This document shows positions 42,528 to 51,746 of a stretch of 64,000 bases of DNA, piece after piece. The position numbers and the translations under genes are program-made. Position 1 is the first letter of the stretch, and each line of letters starts with the position of its first letter. Source of the stretch: Dorea_A amylophila. Its GTDB lineage: Bacteria; Bacillota; Clostridia; Lachnospirales; Lachnospiraceae. The notes below the pieces were generated by a model that made no database searches, was not told the DNA's origin, and was given only the letters and a program-made list of their open reading frames with translations. Location: contig NZ_JAOQJW010000021.1 of the NCBI RefSeq assembly GCF_025567265.1, positions 1 through 64,000 of the forward strand, given 5' to 3'.

Positions 42528-45176
42528 TTACCACCTGTTTTTTAGTTTGTTCTGAAGTTGATATAATGTATTCAATGCATCGATCGGAGTCAGATTGGCA
42601 AGATCCAGTTCTTTGATCTCCTTGATGACATCATCATCTTTTACAGTATCAAAAAGTGACATCTGGGCAAGATCTACCTCATCAAAATGCTTTGCCTTTG
42701 GTTTGGATGTTTCCTGCCCCTGCACTTCGATCTCTTTGATCTTACCGGTTACATCTGCCTGTACCAGTTCTTCTACGATCTCTTTTGCCCTGTCTGTAAC
42801 TGACTGCGGAACACCTGCAAGCCTTGCAACCTGGATTCCGTAACTTTTATCCGCACCGCCCTTGACAATCTTACGCAGGAAGATGATATCGTCACCTTTT
42901 TCCTTTACGGCAATACAGTAATTGTTAACATTTTCAATTTTTCCTTCCAGTTCAGTCAGCTCATGATAATGTGTTGCAAATAAAGTTTTTGCTCCTAACA
43001 ATTTGCTGTTACTGATATATTCAATCACTGCCCAGGCAATACTCAAACCGTCAAAGGTACTGGTACCGCGCCCAATCTCATCAAGGATCAGAAGGCTCTT
43101 ATTCGTCGCATTTCGGAGAATATTGGCCACTTCTGTCATCTCCACCATGAAGGTACTCTGTCCGCTTGCAAGGTCATCTGAAGCACCTACACGGGTAAAG
43201 ATACGGTCAACCACACCGATATTTGCCGAAGAAGCAGGGACAAACGAACCGATCTGTGCCATCAGGACAATCAGGGCTGTCTGTCTCATGTATGTTGATT
43301 TACCGGCCATATTCGGACCCGTAATAATGGAAATCCGTTCCTTTTTGTCATTCAGATATGTATCGTTACAGATGAACATGTCATTGGAGATCATCTTTTC
43401 GACTACCGGATGACGGCCGTCTTTGATATCAATGAGTCCTTTGTCATTCATCTTTGGTCTGACATAATTATTTTGTTCTGCAACCAGTGCAAGAGAGGCA
43501 AATGCGTCTAATTTTGCAATGGCTTTAGCCGTCTTCTGGATGCGGACAACTTCTTTTCCGATAGTATCTCTGACTTCGGAATAAAGCTGGTATTCAAGAG
43601 CATACAACTTATCTTCTGCACCAAGAATCGTATCTTCCAGCTCTTTTAATTCCGGTATGATATAGCGCTCTGCATTGGCAAGCGTCTGTTTTCTTGTATA
43701 ATAATCCGGCACCAGATTTTTGAATGAATTGGTAACTTCCAGATAATAGCCGAATACTTTGTTATATTTAATACGCAGGTTCTTGATACCGGTCTTTTCA
43801 CGTTCTTCTGTTTCCAGCTTTGCCAGCCAGTCTTTCCCGTCAGATTTGGCGTTGCGGAGTTTGTCCACTTCTGCATTGTAACCGTCTTTGATAATGCCGC
43901 CTTCTTTCATGGCGATCGGCGGATCTTCTTTGATGGAATCACTGACCAGCTTGCACAGATCTCCGAGCGTATCCAGTTCTTCATTCAATTCCTTTAAAAG
44001 AGGTGTCTGCATATCATTCAAGATATATTTTATATGCGGAAGCATTGCAAGAGAACTTTGGAATGCGATCAGATCTCTTGGATTCGCAGACTGATATGTG
44101 ATCCTGCACACAAGCCGTTCCAGATCATAGACCGGTGAAAGGTATTCACGGATCTCCTCTCTGGAAATTGCATTTTTCACTAATTCATCTACAGCATCCA
44201 GTCGTTTTTCAATAGCGCTCTTGTCAATCAACGGCTGTTCAATATATTTGCGCAGGGTTCTTGCACCCATGGCAGTCTTCGTCTTATCCAGCACCCACAG
44301 AAGGGAACCTCTTTTCTGTTTGTCACGCAGTGTTTCACACAGCTCCAGATTTCGTCTGGTTGAGCTGTCCAAAAGCATATATTTTCCGGAAGCATAGATT
44401 GTCAGGTGGGAAATGTGTGATAAATCTCGTTTTTGTGTCTCCACCAAATACTGCATGAGTGCACCGGCTGCAATTACACCGCAGTCATAATCGGTAAGTC
44501 CCAGTCCTTCAATCGTACCGGCATGGAAATGTTCTTTCAAAACACGTTCACAGACTGCATCGTCGAAATACCATGAATCCAGAGAATATACGGTAATTCC
44601 AAGCTTTTCTTTTAACAATTCAAAATCCATACCGCTCATATAAAAGGCTTCATTACAGATCAGCTCTGACGGCATGAACTTATAGATCTCGTCAAACAAT
44701 TTCTCAGAATTTTCAATCTCGGTTACCATGTACTCGCCGGTTGATACATCGGCGACAGATACGCCGTAATGATCCGATGCGTAAGCGATACACATGATAT
44801 AATTATTCTTTGTTTCATCCAGTGCCTGCGTGTCCAGGTTGGTTCCGGGAGTTACGATTCTTACAACATCCCTTTTTACAATTCCTTTTGCAGCAGCCGG
44901 ATCTTCCAACTGTTCACAGATGGCCACTTTATAACCTTTGGATACCAGTCTGTTCAGATATCCGTCCACTGCGTGATACGGGACACCGCACATTGGTGCG
45001 CGTTCTTTCAGTCCGCAGTTCTTTCCGGTTAATGTAATCTCCAGTTCTTTGGATGCAGTCAACGCATCGTCAAAGAACATTTCATAAAAGTCTCCCAATC
45101 TATAAAAGAGGATGCAGTCCGGATATTCTTTTTTCGTCTGCATATATTGCTGCATCATTGGTGTTAATTCTGCCAC
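42528..45176 (-). CDS. mutS: DNA mismatch repair protein MutS
   Basis: An 882-residue mismatch sensor. The mismatch-wedge motif GDFYEMF is near residue 31; Walker A GPNMAGKSTYMRQ is around 620 and Walker B DEIGRGTSTFDG follows. The C-terminal helix-turn-helix and a short tail are complete. GTG 45176 is preferred over ATG 45197, because AGAGGAG lies between the two at the right distance from the GTG. A TATAAT just upstream, within the end of the preceding gene, may be its promoter. Confidence 0.98.
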   Translation of the reverse strand: MAELTPMMQQYMQTKKEYPDCILFYRLGDFYEMFFDDALTASKELEITLTGKNCGLKERAPMCGVPYHAVDGYLNRLVSKGYKVAICEQLEDPAAAKGIVKRDVVRIVTPGTNLDTQALDETKNNYIMCIAYASDHYGVSVADVSTGEYMVTEIENSEKLFDEIYKFMPSELICNEAFYMSGMDFELLKEKLGITVYSLDSWYFDDAVCERVLKEHFHAGTIEGLGLTDYDCGVIAAGALMQYLVETQKRDLSHISHLTIYASGKYMLLDSSTRRNLELCETLRDKQKRGSLLWVLDKTKTAMGARTLRKYIEQPLIDKSAIEKRLDAVDELVKNAISREEIREYLSPVYDLERLVCRITYQSANPRDLIAFQSSLAMLPHIKYILNDMQTPLLKELNEELDTLGDLCKLVSDSIKEDPPIAMKEGGIIKDGYNAEVDKLRNAKSDGKDWLAKLETEEREKTGIKNLRIKYNKVFGYYLEVTNSFKNLVPDYYTRKQTLANAERYIIPELKELEDTILGAEDKLYALEYQLYSEVRDTIGKEVVRIQKTAKAIAKLDAFASLALVAEQNNYVRPKMNDKGLIDIKDGRHPVVEKMISNDMFICNDTYLNDKKERISIITGPNMAGKSTYMRQTALIVLMAQIGSFVPASSANIGVVDRIFTRVGASDDLASGQSTFMVEMTEVANILRNATNKSLLILDEIGRGTSTFDGLSIAWAVIEYISNSKLLGAKTLFATHYHELTELEGKIENVNNYCIAVKEKGDDIIFLRKIVKGGADKSYGIQVARLAGVPQSVTDRAKEIVEELVQADVTGKIKEIEVQGQETSKPKAKHFDEVDLAQMSLFDTVKDDDVIKEIKELDLANLTPIDALNTLYQLQNKLKNRW

Positions 45177-45204
45177 TTTTTTTACTCCTCTGATCATTTA
45201 AATT

Positions 45205-45663
45205 TTACATTTCATTATAGCATTTATATTTTGAATTTAAAAGGATAGATTTTTTCAAAAACTGAGGCTTTTCTTCATCATACAGAAGATAAAGAATATT
45301 GGCGCTCAGATAGATCCCTGCTGCGCAGAGACATGTAAATAGCATGGTGTACGGCAGACATATCTGACCAAACAACTGAAATGGCATACAGCTGTAATCC
45401 CATACATGAAGTGCAAACCATTTATTTACGATAATACCTGTAATGAATTCTGCTGCTGTTACAAAGATGCTGCAGCGGAATACCTGCAGAAGAAAATCAT
45501 CCTGCCAGTGTACCTGCTGTCCCTGATAGGAGAAAAACATCATACAGATCCCGCCCAGCACGAACATGGACCAGTGGGAAAAACCACGGAAAAGAATTTC
45601 CAGCGTATAATAGATCCAGCCACCGATCCCCCACAAAAATAAATACTCACTGATTTTTTTCAT
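45205..45663 (-). CDS. Putative ABC-transporter type IV membrane protein (PF06541-like)
   Basis: A 152-residue membrane protein with four to five hydrophobic segments. WGIGGWIYYTLEIL and the later AAEFITGIIVNKWFALHVWDYS are typical of the CmpB-like family labelled putative ABC transporter permease, though no ATPase is adjacent. The start ATG lies only 3 bp from a terminator hairpin whose 3' arm contains the candidate ribosome site GAGGG. Its function is not known. Confidence 0.82.
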   Translation of the reverse strand: MKKISEYLFLWGIGGWIYYTLEILFRGFSHWSMFVLGGICMMFFSYQGQQVHWQDDFLLQVFRCSIFVTAAEFITGIIVNKWFALHVWDYSCMPFQLFGQICLPYTMLFTCLCAAGIYLSANILYLLYDEEKPQFLKKSILLNSKYKCYNEM

Positions 45664-45666
45664 ACA

Positions 45667-45712
45667 AAAACGCCCTCACTATCTTGTTGATATTACATAG
45701 TTTGAGCGTTTT
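45667..45712 (-). terminator. Terminator after miaB, overlapping next gene's ribosome site
   Basis: On the minus strand AAAACGCTCAAACTAT (45712-45697) pairs with ATAGTGAGGGCGTTTT (one bulge), followed by TTTTTG. The 3' arm contains GAGGG (45677-45673), nine bases before the ATG at 45663. Confidence 0.78.
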
Positions 45713-45732
45713 CATGGTTAATTATAATACAT

Positions 45733-47178
45733 TTATTCTGCCAGTTCTCCCAGATAATAGAAACCTTTGCATTCCGTCAGTCTGACATCGGCAAGCCGTC
45801 CAATCATTCCCTTATCACCTTTGATGTGTACCAGCAGATTATTACTTAAACGTCCTGTTACCATGGATGGGTCGTGTTCACTTACCGATTCGATCAGAGC
45901 GGTCTGAATGGTTCCTTCATGTACAGCGCATACTTCTGCCGCAATCGTATGTACTTCTTTCAGCAGTCGGTCAAAACGGTTTTTGACCACATCTTCCGGT
46001 ACCTGGTCTTCCATCACGGCGGCAGGTGTTCCGGTACGTTTTGAATAGATGAAAGTGAATACGCTGTCATAACGCACTTTTCTTACAATATCCATAGTTT
46101 CTTCGAAGTCTTCTTCTGTCTCTCCCGGGAAACCAACGATGATATCAGTTGTAAGAGACACATCCGGAACATTCTTGCGGATTTTTTCTACCAGTTCCAG
46201 ATACTGCTCTTTTGTATAATGACGATTCATCTTCTTTAAGATACGGCTGCTTCCGGACTGTACCGGCAGATGCAGGTGTTTGCAGATCTTTTTGGATCTT
46301 CCCATAACTTCAATGAGTTCATCAGATAAATCCTTTGGATGAGACGTCATAAAACGGATACGCTCCAATCCTTCGATCTGCTCGATCTTCTCCAAAAGCC
46401 GGGCAAACGTAATCGGATTTTCCAGATTCTTTCCGTATGAATTGACGTTCTGACCAAGCAGCATGACTTCAACCACACCATCTGCAACCAGCTGGCGGAT
46501 TTCCGATATGATTGCCTCCGGGTCACGGCTTCTTTCTCTTCCACGTACATATGGGACGATACAGTAACTGCAGAAATTATTGCATCCGAACATGATATTT
46601 ACTCCGGATTTAAAGGAATATTTGCGGTCATTCGGAAGGTTTTCAACAATCTTGTCGGTATCTTTCCAGATATCGATCACCATACGTTGTGATTCAAACC
46701 GTGTCACGATCAGTTCGGCAAATTTGAAAATATTATGTGTTCCGAAGATAATATCCACATAGCGGTAACTTGTTTTCAGCTTTTCTACAACCTCCGGTTC
46801 CTGCATCATACAGCCGCAGAGACCGATCATCATATGCGGATTTTTCTTCTTTCTTGGTTTTAACTGTCCGAGACGTCCGTAGACACGCATGTTGGCGTTC
46901 TCTCTTACCGTACAGGTGTTGAAAATGATAAAGTCAGCCTCATCTTCAGGCGCTTCTACATAACCGATCTTTTCTAGGATTCCACAGAGTTTTTCGGAAT
47001 CACGGGCGTTCATCTGACAACCGAATGTTGTGACACAGAATGTCAGCGGACGTCCCAGTTCTTCGGATTCGCGCTGTACATAAGCTTTTGCTTTTTCGAT
47101 AAAATAATACTGACGGGCAGTATCATCCGCAGGCGGTTCTTTTGTAATATCTATATCGTAATTCATAGTATTAAGCAT
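45733..47178 (-). CDS. miaB: tRNA-2-methylthio-N6-dimethylallyladenosine synthase MiaB
   Basis: A 481-residue methylthiotransferase. The N-terminal UPF0004 domain has Cys in TFGCQMNARDSE, FNTCTVRE and GLCGCMMQE; the radical SAM cluster is FGCNNFCSYC; a C-terminal TRAM domain follows. A 45-residue N-terminal extension precedes the first domain. AAAGGAGC precedes ATG 47178. It completes ms2i6A37 with MiaA. Confidence 0.97.
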   Translation of the reverse strand: MLNTMNYDIDITKEPPADDTARQYYFIEKAKAYVQRESEELGRPLTFCVTTFGCQMNARDSEKLCGILEKIGYVEAPEDEADFIIFNTCTVRENANMRVYGRLGQLKPRKKKNPHMMIGLCGCMMQEPEVVEKLKTSYRYVDIIFGTHNIFKFAELIVTRFESQRMVIDIWKDTDKIVENLPNDRKYSFKSGVNIMFGCNNFCSYCIVPYVRGRERSRDPEAIISEIRQLVADGVVEVMLLGQNVNSYGKNLENPITFARLLEKIEQIEGLERIRFMTSHPKDLSDELIEVMGRSKKICKHLHLPVQSGSSRILKKMNRHYTKEQYLELVEKIRKNVPDVSLTTDIIVGFPGETEEDFEETMDIVRKVRYDSVFTFIYSKRTGTPAAVMEDQVPEDVVKNRFDRLLKEVHTIAAEVCAVHEGTIQTALIESVSEHDPSMVTGRLSNNLLVHIKGDKGMIGRLADVRLTECKGFYYLGELAE

Positions 47179-47259
47179 TCTCTTTGCTCCTTTGTATTAT
47201 TCATTATTAGTCTTTCACAGAAAGTGAAGACAACAGCTTTTTGCAGGATGTATGGCAAT

Positions 47260-47442
47260 CTAGACAAATTGCTGTATGTCTGAATCATATGCATAATCAA
47301 TCAACTTCAAAGCACTTATAATTTCTTCTTTATTGACATTCATATCGTCACATAAAGCATCCAGGCTGTGATAATAGTCTCTTAGTTTTGTATTGACCAC
47401 ACTGAGTAACAGCATGGGATCTCTGGGTAATCCGTTTGCCAT
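47260..47442 (-). CDS. DUF4250 small protein
   Basis: A 60-residue soluble protein. LPRDPMLLLSVVNTKLRDYY and the LCDDMNV pattern, with the helix-turn-helix-like end, match DUF4250 as remembered. AAAGGAG precedes the ATG. It lies between the folate gene and miaB. It could bind DNA or RNA, but no role is known. Confidence 0.85.
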   Translation of the reverse strand: MANGLPRDPMLLLSVVNTKLRDYYHSLDALCDDMNVNKEEIISALKLIDYAYDSDIQQFV

Positions 47443-47491
47443 TCTGGCTCACTCCTTTAAGTATTATATTTTTTCATATCTTAATCAGAAA

Positions 47492-48073
47492 TTACAAAAA
47501 ACATTCACCTGATTCCAATGGATAGATATGCTTTTCTGTAATAACTTTTTCCGGTTTTATATCATGTTCCTCAAAAGGTAGTTCTCTGTACATCTGCAAT
47601 TCAAAAGCAACTGCAATCGTATGCAGATCCGGATGTGTTTTCAGATATTTGTCATAAAAACCGCCGCCATATCCGATTCGGTGACATTCTTCGTCAAAAG
47701 CGACACCCGGCATGATCAGAAGTCCGTCATATCCGTCGGCTTTGTATTCACCTGTCGGTTCCAGAATTCCATATGCACCAGGCTGCAGATCCTCTTTTTG
47801 TTCTACCAGATAAAAATTCATCTCGCTGCCCTCGACTCTTGGAAACCATACACTTTTACCCAGTTTCCAGGCTTCCTCCATGATTGCCAAGGTTCCGGTT
47901 TCGCCATTGTAATTCGCATAACAGTAGATGTCAGTCGCTTCTAAAAACAGTGGATGATTAATCACTGTTTCCGTGATAGTATTGGTGGCCTGTTGCCACA
48001 CAAGCGGATCCATCTCTTTTCTGAGACGGATGATCTTATGTCTAATTTCCTTTTTTGTTTCCAAATTTCTCAC
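47492..48073 (-). CDS. 5-formyltetrahydrofolate cyclo-ligase
   Basis: A 193-residue enzyme making 5,10-methenyl-THF from 5-formyl-THF with ATP. Near the N-terminus KKEIRHKIIRLRK is typical, and GYGGGFYDKYL is the folate/ATP signature. The start is GTG 48073 or TTG 48064, the latter better placed for GGGTGAG; either overlaps the DUF896 gene end by 23-32 bp. Confidence 0.94.
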   Translation of the reverse strand: MRNLETKKEIRHKIIRLRKEMDPLVWQQATNTITETVINHPLFLEATDIYCYANYNGETGTLAIMEEAWKLGKSVWFPRVEGSEMNFYLVEQKEDLQPGAYGILEPTGEYKADGYDGLLIMPGVAFDEECHRIGYGGGFYDKYLKTHPDLHTIAVAFELQMYRELPFEEHDIKPEKVITEKHIYPLESGECFL

Positions 48074-48263
48074 CCAAATTCGTAATACTTCCGTCTTTTT
48101 CCTTTATAGAAATGTTGTTTAGCTGTCCGCGCAGATTTCTTTTGAAAGAATCAATGTATTCTTTTCTCAATATCTGCTGTTCTTTTAATTCCTCCGGTGT
48201 CAGACCTTCGGCTTTAGACTTGTGATATAATTCATTGATTCTTGCTACTTTCTTATCATCCAT
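48042..48263 (-). CDS. DUF896 (YnzC-like) protein
   Basis: A 73-residue coiled/helical protein. MDDKKVARINELYHKSK and the EGLTPEELKEQ block are the DUF896 signature. ATG 48263 follows AAGGA; the upstream frame to 48434 overlaps another gene and is discarded. In Bacillus ynzC is in the lexA-linked yneA operon, whereas here it stands apart. Function unknown. Confidence 0.93.
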   Translation of the reverse strand: MDDKKVARINELYHKSKAEGLTPEELKEQQILRKEYIDSFKRNLRGQLNNISIKEKDGSITNLGEKFGNKKGN

Positions 48264-48294
48264 TATCTTTTGTCCTTCCTTAATATACTCAGAT

Positions 48295-48663
48295 TTAACT
48301 CGAATAATTCTCGAGAAATCCGTATAGGGCTGCTGATGTCTCAACGTATTTTCCATTATGGATCTCCTGCTGCAGTGTCTCAGGAAGACCATCCAGTGGA
48401 ATATCTGTGTATTCATATACCGTTTTTTTATCATTCAGATATACGACTACATAGCCATTCAGAGATTTCAGATAGTAACAGTCTTCTTTTAAAGCCTGTC
48501 CATCTGCGGCAATAGAAAGATCTTGTGTTTTTTGCTTCTCCGCTGTTTTCTCTGCCTGAATTTCACGTTTTCCCCTGTTTAAGCTAAGCTGATAAGCACA
48601 GGTGATTCCGAATACGATGAGGATCAGAAACAGTAAAAAGCCAATACCATACTTGTTTTTCAT
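48295..48663 (-). CDS. BofC C-terminal domain-like membrane protein
   Basis: A 122-residue protein with one N-terminal membrane segment (about 7-26), a Lys/Glu-rich stalk, then a domain at about 62-120 reading YYLKSLNGYVVVY and LPETLQQEIHNGKYVETSAA, which resembles the BofC C-terminal domain (intercompartmental control of sporulation in Bacillus). AAAGGAG precedes the ATG. The resemblance is from memory and should be tested. It may act in the envelope. Confidence 0.72.
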   Translation of the reverse strand: MKNKYGIGFLLFLILIVFGITCAYQLSLNRGKREIQAEKTAEKQKTQDLSIAADGQALKEDCYYLKSLNGYVVVYLNDKKTVYEYTDIPLDGLPETLQQEIHNGKYVETSAALYGFLENYSS

Positions 48664-48710
48664 AATGAAGACTCCTTTTTTGAGTACAGTATTCGCTCAA
48701 CTCACCCTAT

Positions 48711-49532
48711 TTATACAATTTTCTTCAATGTTCTTTCAATTAAAAGGCCTTCCCGTTCCGGATAGTCATACTTTTCGCTTTCTCTGATACAGGCACAAAC
48801 AAACGCATGCGAAGCCTGTACACTTTCCAAAAGGGAATTTCCCTGCAGAAGCTTTGCCAGGAACATTCCGTCAAATGCGTCTCCGGCTCCATGAAATTCT
48901 TTCAGGTTTTCACCATTTCCGATATAAAGAAATGCATTGTCTTCGTATAACACGATACCCTTTTTACAGTCGTCTTTTGGAACGCTGGTAATGATCATGT
49001 TTTTTGCTCCCAATTCACGGAGGATTTCACACAAATGCAGTACATTTCTGTGATTGCCTGTGAGCTGATATTCTTTTCCGGCGAGCAGATACATTTCTGT
49101 CAGATTTGGCAGAATTATGTCTGCATACGGAAGGATTTTCCGCATTGCAGCACCATAAGATTCGTCAAAATTTGTATAATAAACTCCGTGATCACCCATG
49201 ATAGGATCTAAAATAACCTTTGTGTCCGGAAATTGACTAATGAAATAGATGACGGCATCAATTACATCAGCTTTTCCAAGGTATCCGACAAAAATAGCAT
49301 CAAATGTAATATGTTCTTTCTTGTAATGATCTGCACATGCACGTATATAGTCTCCGGGTACATGGCAGACCGCCGGAGTGCTATAGCCACCGGTATGTGT
49401 TGATAACAGTACTGTCGGTACCGGACATACCTCGATTCCCATCATGCTTAAGATCGGTGTCATATTCATCATGGCTGCTTTGCCGACACCGCAGATATCG
49501 TGTAACAGAGCAATTTTTTTTACTGGTCTCAT
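48711..49532 (-). CDS. Pyridoxamine/pyridoxal kinase-type PfkB protein
   Basis: A 274-residue kinase for vitamin B6 salvage, by similarity. ALLHDICGVGKAAM at the N-terminus replaces the usual SHVAYGHVG, VGYLG follows, DPIMGDHG is conserved, and the catalytic Asp lies in HGAGDAFDG. ATG 49532 follows the flippase stop by 2 bp. PLP users nearby include YggS and the lyase-like protein. Confidence 0.9.
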   Translation of the reverse strand: MRPVKKIALLHDICGVGKAAMMNMTPILSMMGIEVCPVPTVLLSTHTGGYSTPAVCHVPGDYIRACADHYKKEHITFDAIFVGYLGKADVIDAVIYFISQFPDTKVILDPIMGDHGVYYTNFDESYGAAMRKILPYADIILPNLTEMYLLAGKEYQLTGNHRNVLHLCEILRELGAKNMIITSVPKDDCKKGIVLYEDNAFLYIGNGENLKEFHGAGDAFDGMFLAKLLQGNSLLESVQASHAFVCACIRESEKYDYPEREGLLIERTLKKIV

Positions 49533-49534
49533 AC

Positions 49535-51205
49535 TTACTTGTATTCCCCTCTTATCAAATGTAGTCTCCGGCATATTGTCACAAGGGCTGCTCCTTTTGG
49601 CATGCCAAGTAATTCTTCTTCCGTAATCCCGCCAAGTGCAACGATAGATACTCCATATGCTGCAACTGCTGCCAGAAGTGCAATGATTGTTGCGATATAC
49701 GGACCGGCGAATAATTCGAAGATCAGATGAATCACAATTGCGATCACACCCATGATCAGGGAAGCAAGTGTCGGGATTAAGAATGTTTTCTTTTTCTCCT
49801 GAACATAACCGATTCTGTCACGAAGTGCTTTCGCGTTCAGTATGCAGATTGCTCCGGAGAATATGATCTTACTTAATACAACCGCATAAATGTTCCATTT
49901 TAATACTACCAGCATCAGGAATAATGTCACGATATGGATCACCAGTGAAATTGCCGCATTTTTTACCGGTGTCATCATATCATCCAGTCCCTGTAATACA
50001 GAGTTGGTCACTGTTGACAGACAGAAAAAGACAACTGAAAGCGCCCCCATCTGAAGCATCCGTGCTGCTGTAGTATTATCCTGTGTAAAATATAATAAAT
50101 TCAGGATCGGTTTTGCAAGTGTGATAAATCCAACTGCACATGGGATTGCGATCAACATGTTGAAACGGCTTACGGTATTAATCTTGTTATGTACCTGCTT
50201 ACGGTTACCGGTCTGTACAGTGGCAACCAGACTCGGCACCAGTGAGGCGGCAAGTGCACTTGAGATAGAGAGCGGCACATTGATCATTGTACTGTACTGT
50301 CCCTGAAAGATTCCAAGAAGACTTGCGTATTCTTTTTTGCTGAATCCCTGGGCAGCCATGACATTGTTAAAAAGTGCAGTATCTACAAAATCACTGATAT
50401 TATATACCGTTGCACTTAAAATGACAGGTGCGATGGTCACAAACAACACTTTGTATACGGTTCTGTAACTTTCTCTTTTTCTTGAATGATCGTGTTTCAT
50501 TTTCTTTTTGAATACTTTGTGGTATGCGAGAAAAATGAATCCGACAAATATCAAGGCGCTCAATGCACCAAGGACTGTTCCAAGTGTTCCGCCTGCTGCC
50601 GCATAGGCAGGACCGAAGGATTTGTCGCCTCTGGTCTTTCCGACAGCTCTTCCTGCATTGAATAATAAATATGCACCTGCGATCGATACAACAGCATTTA
50701 CAATCTGCTCGATCACCTGTGAGATTGCTGTCGGGATCATAGATCCCATTCCCTGGAAAAATCCGCGTAACACCCCGAGAAGTGCTACGATCAGGATGCA
50801 TGGTGCGAGAACACGGAGCGCATAGGCACTCATGTCAAGATGCATAATGGTTGTTGCAATAAAATCTGCTCCGAAAAATACCAGAAGAGAGACAATTCCA
50901 CCGGCAAGAAGTGCAAAGGTCATAGCACCCCGGAAGATTTTGTTTGCATTTTTATATTCGCCGACAGCCACTCTTGCCGATACAAGCTTTGACACAGCTA
51001 ACGGCAGACTGTACGAAGTCAGCATCAATGCAACTGAATAAATTGAAAATGCAACCGAATAATATCCGTTTCCTTCTGTTCCGATAATATTCAAAAGCGG
51101 AATCCGGTAAAAGGCTCCGATCAGCTTTGTGATAACTCCGGCAATTGCAAGAATCGATCCCTGTATCAGAAAATTTTTTTCATTTTTTTTATGTTGTTCC
51201 GACAT
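49535..51205 (-). CDS. MOP-superfamily flippase (SpoVB/MurJ-like)
   Basis: A 556-residue protein with about 14 membrane segments of the polysaccharide-export MATE type. The N-terminal GSILAIAGVITKLIGAFYRIP is the typical SpoVB start. The probable role is flipping lipid II or a related lipid-linked sugar. The C-terminal tail of about 30 residues is basic. TGGAG is upstream of ATG 51205. Its place next to ybeY is not the standard Bacillus order. Confidence 0.9.
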   Translation of the reverse strand: MSEQHKKNEKNFLIQGSILAIAGVITKLIGAFYRIPLLNIIGTEGNGYYSVAFSIYSVALMLTSYSLPLAVSKLVSARVAVGEYKNANKIFRGAMTFALLAGGIVSLLVFFGADFIATTIMHLDMSAYALRVLAPCILIVALLGVLRGFFQGMGSMIPTAISQVIEQIVNAVVSIAGAYLLFNAGRAVGKTRGDKSFGPAYAAAGGTLGTVLGALSALIFVGFIFLAYHKVFKKKMKHDHSRKRESYRTVYKVLFVTIAPVILSATVYNISDFVDTALFNNVMAAQGFSKKEYASLLGIFQGQYSTMINVPLSISSALAASLVPSLVATVQTGNRKQVHNKINTVSRFNMLIAIPCAVGFITLAKPILNLLYFTQDNTTAARMLQMGALSVVFFCLSTVTNSVLQGLDDMMTPVKNAAISLVIHIVTLFLMLVVLKWNIYAVVLSKIIFSGAICILNAKALRDRIGYVQEKKKTFLIPTLASLIMGVIAIVIHLIFELFAGPYIATIIALLAAVAAYGVSIVALGGITEEELLGMPKGAALVTICRRLHLIRGEYK

Positions 51206-51251
51206 ACAGCTTTAACTCCATCGTTTTGTAAAAATTTATTAAGATCAATGA

Positions 51252-51746
51252 TTATCTCAGAATGTCCAGGCGTTCCATGATCTCACGCTGTTTCTGTTCC
51301 ATCACCTGACGTTCTTCCTCTTCCATATGGTCATAACCTGTTAAGTGTAACACAGAATGGGCAATAAGAAAAGCATATTCTCTCTTTGGACTATGCCCGT
51401 ACTCTTCTGCCTGCGAAAGAACTTTTTCTTTTGATATCACGATATCCCCAAGCGTCAGTTCTCCGCTTTCCGGATCAAAGCAATCTTCTTCCTCTTCCAG
51501 AAAATCAAATGTTCCGGGTTCCGGATAGTCGATCATCGGAAAAGACAGTACATCGGTCGCACGGTCAATGCCTCTGAATTCTCTGTTCATTTCATGAATC
51601 TGTTCATTTTCTGTCAGTAGCAGATTCACCTGTGCTTCGTACGGACAATTTACATAATCCAATGCTTCTTCTACTACTTTCTTTGCAAGTGTTTCGCATT
51701 CCAGAGGAAGCTTTATTTCGCCTTCTTCTTCAAAGTATAATGTCAT
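51252..51746 (-). CDS. ybeY: Endoribonuclease YbeY
   Basis: A 164-residue metal-dependent rRNA-maturation nuclease. The zinc motif HSVLHLTGYDH is near residue 130. The ATG overlaps the phoH stop (ATGA), showing coupling. The tail EEEERQVMEQKQ is typical. Confidence 0.97.
   Translation of the reverse strand: MTLYFEEEGEIKLPLECETLAKKVVEEALDYVNCPYEAQVNLLLTENEQIHEMNREFRGIDRATDVLSFPMIDYPEPGTFDFLEEEEDCFDPESGELTLGDIVISKEKVLSQAEEYGHSPKREYAFLIAHSVLHLTGYDHMEEEERQVMEQKQREIMERLDILR

Noticed and set aside
48264..48434. Long N-terminal extension of the DUF896 gene
   Set aside because: It overlaps the BofC-like gene and its translation shows no family features.
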